From Scatophagus argus (lineage: Eukaryota > Chordata > Actinopteri > Scatophagidae): 64,000 bases of DNA. The notes under the pieces were generated by a model. It made no database searches. It was given only the letters and a program-made list of their open reading frames with translations, and was not told where the DNA came from. Shown piece after piece: positions 55,261-64,000 of this stretch (within the stretch, counting starts at the first letter, position 1; each line of letters opens with the position of its first letter). Made by a program: the position numbers and the translations under genes. The DNA lies in assembly GCF_020382885.2 (NCBI RefSeq), contig NC_058498.1, positions 20,365,001 through 20,429,000 on the forward strand, given 5' to 3'.

Positions 55261-57333
55261 GTGAGTAGTTTATTTTGTCATTATAAAGCTAAGAATTTTA
55301 AGCTCGCAGTATAATCTCAGTATCTTCTTCAAGCTCATGAGAAAGGCAACGTTACCAAGCTTGAGGTTTGTTTTTAGCTAATTTGCGATTTTGTGTATTT
55401 TGTGAATCCGACAGAACACTAAGGCAACACAACTCGCTTAATTATAACGTAACAAACCAGAGTCCAGTCCAGGCAAGACGTTAATGTTAATGTGAGACAA
55501 TTTGTACCAAGTTGGCTTGAGTGTAGCAGTTATGTTTGACTTGTTGGATTTATTGCGGCTCTGCATCGAAAATGTGGGAGCTACATTCATTCTGTGGGCA
55601 GTAGTAGCTAACGCACACACACACACACTTACACAATCACGCACGCACACAGTCCCTGTTAAAAACAATCATTTTACAGCCACATTTCGCCCTGGTATGT
55701 GTGTTAGCTGCTGTTAAGGACGTGAGAGATTTGTAACAAGAAGCATCAGGAATAGATATTTATGCATAACAGCAATTATTTTCACGTGTTTTACCACAAT
55801 AAAACATTTTAGCACCGATGTAAATGTTTGCTGGCTGTTGCTGTTGTTCTGATTTTGTGGAGTGCCCCAAAATGTGTCGTCCAGTTACCTCAGATGGCAG
55901 TGGCGTTGTAAGCTGGATCCCTTGTTTTTGCCAAATTCTCACAACTGTGGCTAATTTTAATGGTCCTACCCGCAATTCAGACATAGATTAAAGTGCATTG
56001 ATCATATGAGGAGGTTTAGAGGTCCAGTATTTTGAATTCCACAGACTCCAGTCCATTACCACGCATGACTCATTCTGTTGAGAGAGAAAATATACGATCC
56101 ACAGCAATGCCCTGTGCATTCCTGATCATATTAGCCCTGTATGTCAGGTCCTGGAGAGTAGGTGGCTAAAATCTCCTCCTCTGGAAAACAATGCCATTTC
56201 ATGTAGGTTGAAGCATTAACACACTTCAAAAAATTTAAAGGAATGAATAATAATAATTATTATTATCGTTATTAATTGATATCATTATTATTATTAACTG
56301 TTTAGACCAAAGGTGTTTTCTCTGTATCTATCAGTGTTAAAGTCTTAATATCATCCTCCTCAAGTTTACCTACAGTTGCTATCAGTTTACCTGTGTTGAT
56401 GTTGTTCAGCTGAGTAAGATGAGGAAGTAATAGACCACACAGCGCTGTTTAGTGCTCTGGGAGACAGAGTTTATTTTGGTGCTGAGGTTTTGCATACTGA
56501 TGAGCAGCTCCTGTGCCCACAGCTCCGTAGGAGACTGGGAGTGTGAGTAGGCTACACAAGTCCTTGGTATCTGGAGTCTTATCTGATTCAATAAGAGTAA
56601 AGAGTGTGTGGATACCAGAGGAGATTCTTTGATCACATTAAGAGATTATGTGCTACTGCTTCTCTCTCCGAAAAAGGTAGGAATACGGCAAGCAACTTTG
56701 GAGCACTGATTAATTGTATTTTTCTTTCCCAATAATTTTAATGAAGTACAGTAAATAAATGTGAAACGTGACACCTTACTATTTACTTATGTATGTTAAA
56801 GGAGCACTCCACCGATTTGAGACATAAAGGTGTGTTTACTGGTCATTGCTCAACCTAGAGGGAGGTTTCTAAACTATCCACAAATAACTCTGATGACATC
56901 ATCAGGGTTATTTTTAGCTATACTTAAGAATTCAAATATATGGACAAGGAGTATGACAGATGACGGCATTTGGCAAGCAGTGAACATTTTGGCATTCATA
57001 GGATCCAGAGTTTTTGAAGCATTACCCATTAGAGGGACTTCAGGATATCTCAGCCTCTGCTCCTTTGATTTTGACTGTTCTTTTTGACTCTTGCAAATCC
57101 TCTAATTAAACAGAAGTGCAATGCTGAATCACTGAAGCGCCCCTTTACCTGAAGGAGAAAGAACTGTAGCAATTTTGTGTTGCTGAAGTACAACTGGCCA
57201 ACTCTAAAGAAAGAGCTTTAAAAACTGTGTTTCATGAGGAATGTTCTTGAAAAAGGCAAAACTCTGTTGACAATTAATTGATGGACTATTGAAGGTCACT
57301 GGGGAACATATGATTTGGTATGTTTTTGTGCAG
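55261..57333 (+). other. cdkl5: cdkl5 5' intron (inferred)
   Basis: Between the candidate first exon and the first coding exon. Holds one interspersed repeat (56796-56930) and an ATT-rich stretch near 56250-56300. Confidence 0.4.
56796..56930 (+). repeat. Fish repeat (GGAGCACTCCACCGATTTG...)
   Basis: Starts GTTAAAGGAGCACTCCACCG and includes 'gatgacatcatcagggtta'. Related to 29890-30070. Frequent in fish genomes from memory; class not assigned. Confidence 0.5.
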
Positions 57334-57493
57334 GTAAAAGCGAGCCCCCCCAAAGAAGGCATGTGTCGGATATTATGGCTTACAGCCGGCACGTGGCCCT
57401 CGGGGGCCGACAGCTGGCTGCCTCATCCCATCCTGTAGCTGGACCCCCTGTGCCTGAGCTCCATACAACGCGCACAACATACCTTTTGACTTC
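57334..57493 (+). other. cdkl5: cdkl5 5' UTR in first coding exon, with overlapping upstream ORFs
   Basis: Acceptor TTTTTGTGCAG. An ATG at 57361 opens 25 codons ending TAG at 57436-57438. An ATG at 57375 opens 40 codons whose TGA (57495-57497) overlaps the main ATG (57494-57496) as ATGA. Confidence 0.65.
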
Positions 57494-57557
57494 ATGAAGA
57501 TCCCTGACATCGGTGATGTAATGAATAAATTTGAAGTCCTTGGAATTGTGGGTGAAG
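57494..57557 (+). CDS. cdkl5: cdkl5 first coding exon
   Basis: Start ATG 57494-57496 in context TTCATGA, donor GAAG|GTGAGA. Encodes residues 1-21 and the first base of codon 22. Confidence 0.95.
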
Positions 57558-59568
57558 GTGAGAATTCCTGTTTAACGCTACTGCAAAATGTAACATTATT
57601 AAATATAAAAACATGCTCAATACATTCTCTGCCACAGTGACTACTAGTCCAGTCCAGTCTTCAGCCACAGCTTTTCAGCTGAGGTAGCACACTCAAATTT
57701 ATTGTAGGGTTTTTCAGTGAGCAATCATCTGATTGTTTGTATCCAATTTGCCAGTGGAAGGTTGTTAAAAGCCTGGTCTGTTGTTCATGATGGTGCAACT
57801 CAATAAGGTCAAGGACAATTTTTTAAATATTTATTCACCAGGAATTTTAACATGGAAAAACTGAAGCTTTGTACTGTGACCTGAATTCATATTTTTGTAT
57901 TATTGTAAAAATGGAAAGGTGATTTGCATGATTCCATTTTTTTGTTGTAAATATGAATGGGACAGGATGATTTGATAGTTAAATTCGACCAAAATGCCTC
58001 TCACGGCTTATCTTTTTTCCTTGGGCCACTCGGTTGATATGAAGCGGCAGAAGCCCTGAGGTGAGGCCACCCACTTGTCCCAGTTTTTACACTTCTACTC
58101 CCACATCCTAGAAGTTTTATAATGTGTGTATAATGTCTCTCTAGAAGACACAGGGAGACTTTGAGCTGCATTTTTAAGGCTGATCGCCTGTCTAAAGATG
58201 AGTCGGTCTGGAAGGAAGGGAGCAGTTTCAGTTGCAGGAGTTTTTCAGTCCAGCTCTACTTACTGCCTTTGCACTCATGGCACAGTACGCTCCACTTGAT
58301 CCAGCATCATAGATTTTTCCTCAGTGATCTTGAGGTCAGTCAATTTTGTTAATCATTTAGGACTGAGTGCAGCATGTAGACACTCTCTAGCAATTAAATA
58401 TACATATAATCTTGTGCACTATCCAGCTCCTTAACTATGGAGGAAATTAAATGCGGAGAATCTGCAGATCATGTTGATTTTGTTTAATCGTATCTCCGTA
58501 GGGTTTGACAGTTTTGAAAACAGTCCCTTTTGGTGTCTTTACATTGAAATACCAGCATCTAAAATTTGAGGGTCACACATCAAATGACAATACTTTGCAG
58601 CAGCAGCCAGGTGTCTATGTTGCTACACTGTACATTCCATGAACAAGGAAACCATTTGAAAAGAAATGATAATAAATATATGGTAAAGGAATCATGTATC
58701 AATATTCACTGTTATACCGTGTATTAGTTACCTCAGGTAGGTTTCCACTGACTTCAGGTTGATTTTCTTAAGTTTTTAGAATGAATGAAAAGCAATGTTT
58801 AACATAAATGTAGGAAACTGATCCATAAACGTGTGAACCACCTGTTTGGTCTGTTATGTTTTTTATGTCACAGAAGTTGGTTCTGCAGGGCAACGATATT
58901 TGCTCCATTGCAGTCTTTTCGGTATCTAAACTGCATTAGAGGAGCATCTTGAAGAGAGACGATGACTTCTTGCAGCACTGATGTGCTTGTGAAGGAGCAC
59001 GGAGCAGTTTGTCATATGCCTGCTCAGTCCAAGAATTCCTCTTGAACCCTCAGGGGATGTGTGTGTGTGACTGCCAGGGTCGATAACATCAGAACTACAG
59101 TAGCTTGCCAACACTTGTGTCCTACTTTCTGAGCCACCTGTCCTTTTATAGTGGGCATGTTTTTCCTTAATTCATGTTAACATATGAGAAGCATTTGATT
59201 ATTATTTATTTGAAATAAAAGGGGCTTAGTAGGTTCCAGACTGGTTAGCAATTGTTAGCATTACTGGCCATCTCACTTCATGTGGGAACAAGATACACTC
59301 TAAATCAAGCTAGTGTTTGTTCAGTAAAGACTTCAGATCATGCTGGAATTGTTAATCACAAATCAACATTTTTCAGCAGAATTTATTCAGTATTTTTGTT
59401 ATTATTTCTCATGGTTGTGCTTTTAAGTGACGTAGCTGCAGTTAAAGGCAAAAGTTCCGCTTGAATACATGAATACGTTGCATATTTGGGACTAGTTGTT
59501 TTGAATCTTAATTAAACATCCTCTCTTTTATAGGTGCTTATGGTGTTGTTTTGAAGTGCCGACACAAG
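57494..59568 (+). CDS. cdkl5: cdkl5, cyclin-dependent kinase-like 5 (5' end only)
   Basis: CDKL5 is a serine/threonine kinase of the CMGC group needed in neurons. Two coding exons are present: 57494-57557 (64 bp, phase 1 out) and 59534-59568 (35 bp, phase 0 out). Together they encode 33 residues: MKIPDIGDVMNKFEVLGIVG then EGAYGVVLKCRHK. Human CDKL5 begins [20 protein letters not shown]. The glycine loop GEGAYGVV is residues 20-27; the catalytic lysine and all later parts lie beyond 64000. Exon sizes of 64 and 35 bp match my memory of human coding exon borders. No further cdkl5 exon was found up to the window end, so the next intron is longer than 4.4 kb. Confidence 0.95.
57558..59533 (+). other. 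cdkl5: cdkl5 intron
   Basis: GT-AG intron, AT-rich. No repeat or gene recognised. Confidence 0.9.
59534..59568 (+). CDS. cdkl5: cdkl5 second coding exon (35 bp)
   Basis: Acceptor CTTTTATAG, donor AAG|GTAAGA. Encodes GAYGVVLKCRHK, completing the glycine-rich loop. Very short, recognised by kinase homology and exact splice signals. Confidence 0.95.
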
Positions 59569-62500
59569 GTAAGAAAAAGATGATTTTTTTTAATCATCTC
59601 AGTTTCTTGGTATTCAGTGGTTTTGTCAAACTAATTCAATCATCAAGCTCCACATACACAATCCTGGTGCCGTTTCAGTACAGCACCAAATGTGTATTAT
59701 TGCACAGTTGAAAATAGTTCCTCGTAAATGCAATATTTACTCCTGTTTTGGGTAATATTTGCTGAAATCTATAGTGCCCTGCTGTTTCAGAAAATTGTTT
59801 AGCCACAAAAAACCCATATATATACATGGGCCATTTACAGAGATTTACATCTTCAGTCGGAGCCAGCGAGCCTGGGCTGAGAACCACAGACATGCTATAG
59901 GGACTTGGGAAACAAACACTTTGTTGGTTCTGGTCTTTCCATTGTTGACAATGACAAATAGATAGACTTACCAGTCTTCTCTTTTTAGGGTTGGGGACTG
60001 GAGTGTCCTGTTTGTTTATTTTAAAGACATATGACTAGATGACATCAGGTTTGTGCCTGTTGGGGGGTAAGAAAGGCCTGCAGGAGCCCAGAAAGCATGA
60101 GATGTACACACTGTTTTTTTAAAGGAGGTTTGTCTGAAGAAAGTGTTTTTTATACACCTGGTCACTCCACCACTGCTGCAGTGGCCATGTCCCTTAAAAT
60201 GACTGTGCCTTAAGTGGCTCTCATGTATTGCTGGATAATGAGTTATAGCCCTTTTGTCTCTACTCAGTGTTCATCAATGAGAAATTTGTCTGATGAAATT
60301 CTTCCGCCACTCTGCCACTTTGTTTTCATTCTAAATGTGGCTCTGGCTCTGATAGGTTATCTTGAAGCAATGATTTTATTTTAGTTTTTTCAAAAGAATG
60401 AGGAAACTAAAGCAAAAAAGCAAAAAAAAGAGAAGATAAACTATGAAAAGCAGACAACCCACACTGCAGTAATAGCCTTGTCATCTCAGTCCATTTAAGG
60501 AAGAGGCTGCGCCAGAAATTGACAGCAATCCAGCATGAATAAGAGAGACTAACTGCCTCCTACTTACAGAGATCTGCAGGAAACAGACAAATCACTTTCC
60601 GAGCCTTCTTCATCAAATTCCTTGATGTTTCTCTTGTTCTGCAATCTACCTACATTACAATGTTTATTGAAACAATGACGTTACTCACTGTATCCATTAG
60701 CCAGGTTTCTAATGTGAGCAAGTTAGCTTAAGTGTCAGAGATGTAAAAGACAACAGCAGCACACTTGATGTTGAGCGAGCGTTCAGAAGTGAGGGAGAGG
60801 AAGAAAGCTCTGCTGTAAGCCGGAATCACAGCCTGTAATTACTGGCCTTTATTATTCAGACTGATTGATCCCGGGCCTATGCAGCTGCAAATGCCAATGT
60901 CTCCATTTTATAAAACAGAACTCACATCAATAGAACTCAGTTAGGTTCACACAACAGACGGAGGCTTTCGCTTTGCCTGTGACACTCTCTTCACTGTGTT
61001 ACTTTGTGTGAAAATCTGTCATCATCACCGTAATCGCAAATATTTATCATTGTTTTTTACTCACGCTTGTTCAGAGTCTGAAACATTTATCAGAACAGTT
61101 AACATTTGAGTCAGAGTGATACATCAGCTGGTCTGATATTGTTTCAGTTTAAAAATATTAATGTTTTGCAATTAATCATTAGGTCTATATATTGTCAAAA
61201 AAGGTGAAATAGGTTCATAAGTTCCTACAGCACTCAGCTGTAGCTGCAGAACAGTGAATTTTCAGATAAAAACCATGAAAACCATGTGCTCTGATTAGCG
61301 CCTTAAGAGAGACCTCATAACAATCCCCATGTCAGTTTTTCAGTTTGTTCTTCTGCCCATTAAAAAACCAAAAACTTTTAATGTATCTTTAAATAATTTT
61401 ACAGTAAAAGCAAATCCATTCAAACTCAAGTGTTGTAGTTGAAAACAAGCATTTAAAGAGAGTTTCTGCTGGCTGTGTTTTCAATCCTTGATTTGACTTT
61501 AGTTTATGAAGATAATTTTGTCTTTTTAATTAGCTCTTTCAGTTTTCTCCTGCATTTAACAAAGACATAACAGTCACCTAGAAGTCTGACATTTTGCTGT
61601 TCTTCTGTGGACCTTGAGTGCATGTTTTGGAAATTCCATAATAAATGCAGTTTTCATAGAATATCTGTTAGTAATTTTATTGTTTGACGTGTGAAAGCAT
61701 AGGAGGATGAATTCTTTGGCTGCACATCAATACGGACCAGTGCCATCTGGAAAATATTGTATTGTTAGTGTGAATGAACCGACATGTTTTTTCAAGGGCT
61801 GACACACAGATCTATGCTGCATAATTACATTCGCACACACACGGACGTGGGCACACAGTCAAACACACACTTCATGCACAGTGGCGTGAACTCATGTGTT
61901 GACACAAAGCAGAATAACATAAGCCTACCCAGGGTTTGATGGTGCTGTGACTGTGGACAGGGAAGTGTGCTGCCCTGAGAAAATGGCTGTATTTTAATGT
62001 AACAACTGCTGCTCAGTCGCAGCTGCTTGCGGTTACACAACGTACTTATTTCACCAGTGACACGCCCCTCAAATTTGGTTTATACAATACGTGTATTTAG
62101 CCAGAATAATTAGATCCAAGGAAGATCTGGGGACAGATATAGAAAGGATGGAAGTACAAGTATGCATTCATCAATTTCCACACAATAATCTGAATCTATT
62201 TACGAGGCTGCTGGACCACTGTGTGTGTACCCCCACATATGGTTTACAACATCTGAACACAGACTTAAGAGTCAGCTGGGCTTTAAGAGTCAGCTGAGCT
62301 GAATGCGACAGGGAAGTGACCTACAGCGAAGGATCTTATTAAAGACGGAGGTTATATATTTGGATGTTTCATCTTTTATCTTTTCATTGTCACTGTAGTA
62401 GCCTATAAGAGCTGAGCAGACAAGTGTGTTTTACAAGCCCAACTATTATTCGAGCAAGAGTTATTCGCACTATATATTGATATCCAAATTATACCACGCA

Positions 62501-64000
62501 ACTGGGATCATAGATCTGACCTACATGTGACATAATATGCTATTATTATACAACCCAAATTTGCAAATTCTTTTCTATACAAAGACAATATATTTAATAT
62601 CCAAACCGATAAACTTGTTGTTTTTTGTAATTATACACTCCTTCTGGATTTTATCCCTGCAACACGTTCCAAATAAGTTGAGACGAGCATGTCTACATCA
62701 TCTTTCTTAACTGTTAGCTATTTGTTGACCTTTTGAAAGTGAAGTTTCTCTACAGTCTGAGGTCTCTGTTGTCATATTTGGCGCTTCATAATGTGCCACA
62801 GTTTTTTAGCAGAATGTGGTTGAGGTAGATGAATGTGGCTTCATTGTCTTGCAGGAATAATCAGAGACGTCACTAAAAAAGGACATCTCCCAAAAGGCAG
62901 CTGATGACTGTAGATGGTGAAACCCCCAAATTCCTTGAAACTGTGCACTGAGGAATGTTTTTCTGAAACTGTTGAATGTTTATCCTATATAATGATCTCT
63001 GTATCCATATATATCCTCTGTTTGGTCTCAAAAACTGCACACATGAAACTATCAAGGGAGCATTTCTACTCTGCATGTATGACAACAGCTGCATTGTGGC
63101 TGCTATGGCGTTATATGACTTCACAACAAGACATAATGGCATCATAGTGGAAAAATAACACTGGTGAGGAATGCATGTTAAAAAGGTGTTCCCCCACCCA
63201 CCAAAGTTCAGGTGTTGTTGTTACCTGGTGAAGAGACACAGTGTTTGCGTTTTCCCACCATATGAATATTTTTCAGCTCTGCTGCCTCACTAAGCCTTTT
63301 GTTATCATGCTGAATTTTGCCACAGCTATTTGATAAAAAGACTCCAGATTCAAAACTGCAAAATGCTGTTATGTCAAAAGAGTACACAGGGAGACAGAGA
63401 AGCTTTTGTCTTACAGTTCTGTTCCATCTTTTATTAATTTCTTTTCCATGTAAATGGCTCACCGAAAGAACTTGGAACTTGGTTCACTAATTCTCTTTTT
63501 TGCCCACTCTGATGGGAATGCAGTGTTTTGTTGTGGTGATGACAGAAAAATGGGGGCAAACTAGATTCAAGGATACTGCAGCTGCACCTTTTGCCACAAG
63601 GATGCTCTGTTGATATACCCTATGAATTATGTTAATTTACTGGAAGCTAATTAGCCCCATAATGAGGTTCACATTGAGTGGAATTTCTCGCTGTTGGAAA
63701 GATTGTCATGGAATTTGGTACAAACTTTTCTGTCCCTCTTGAACTGAACTGTAATCACTTTGTTCATCCTTTGCCTGTCCATACAGCGCCATCATCAGGT
63801 CAAATTTTCAGTTTGTCCAATACAATACAAAACTACAAAACACAAAACTAATGACTTTCCCACCAGTCAGTAACAGCAAATATAAAATGCAATTAAAATT
63901 AATAATAATACAGCTAGAGCACTTCTTATTTGGCTGCTCGCTGTGCTTGTCAGCTTCACTTGACAAAACCAGCTATGTTGCAGTTATGTTAGAAACTGGT
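59569..64000 (+). other. cdkl5: cdkl5 intron (continues beyond window)
   Basis: No exon encoding the VAIKKF block was found. Contains one interspersed repeat at 62580-62990 and a short 18-bp direct duplication at about 62266-62300. Confidence 0.75.
62580..62990. mobile_element. Nonautonomous fish DNA-repeat (candidate)
   Basis: Contains CTGCAACACGTTCCAAATAA GTTG, ACATCATCTTTCTTAACTG, and GATGGTGAAACCCCCAAATT CCTTG in an order I associate with a frequent fish repeat. The ends are not clear and the class is a guess. Confidence 0.45.

Overview
This window is vertebrate nuclear DNA, almost certainly from a teleost fish. Genes are split into short exons with GT-AG introns. Intergenic DNA is AT-rich, and the repeats are of fish type: Tc1-like relics, tRNA-derived SINEs, L2-like LINE ends, a piggyBac miniature element and short-TIR elements. 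Nothing prokaryotic, plasmid-borne or viral was seen. All gene names rest on reading translated exons against remembered vertebrate proteins; no database search was possible.

Four protein-coding genes lie in order. (1) nhs (Nance-Horan syndrome protein, + strand): everything after its first coding exon. Eight exons at 7570-17937 join in frame into 1,420 codons plus stop, with a roughly 2.5 kb 3' UTR to about 20430. (2) rai2 (retinoic acid induced 2, + strand): one coding exon at 30572-32212, a probable noncoding first exon ending at 24869, and a 5.6 kb intron. (3) scml2 (Scm-like Polycomb protein, - strand): 14 coding exons from 48732 down to 40380, joining in frame to 692 residues, with a probable noncoding first exon ending at 50972. 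(4) cdkl5 (protein kinase, + strand): only the first two coding exons (57494-57557 and 59534-59568) are inside; the rest lies beyond 64000. scml2 and cdkl5 are divergent, with about 4 kb between their first exons.

The same four genes are neighbours on human Xp22 (NHS, RAI2, SCML2, CDKL5), so this is an old conserved block. They do not form one pathway: NHS acts on actin and cell shape, RAI2 is a CtBP-binding transcriptional co-regulator, SCML2 is a chromatin-reading Polycomb protein, and CDKL5 is a neuronal serine/threonine kinase.

By region: 1-7569 is nhs intron 1 with repeats; 7570-20430 nhs exons and 3' UTR; 20.4-24.6 kb intergenic with a Tc1-like relic; 24.6-32.2 kb rai2; 32.2-39.9 kb intergenic, repeat-rich, with an intact-ended piggyBac miniature element; 39.9-51.0 kb scml2; 51.0-55.1 kb the divergent intergenic region with a LINE fragment; 55.1-64 kb the 5' part of cdkl5.

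I found no clearly new biological system. The points most worth a second look are the piggyBac miniature element carrying a transposase fragment, a 63-bp nhs cassette exon next to pyrimidine repeats, a candidate GC-AG intron after a tiny first coding exon in scml2, and an upstream ORF whose stop overlaps the cdkl5 start codon.
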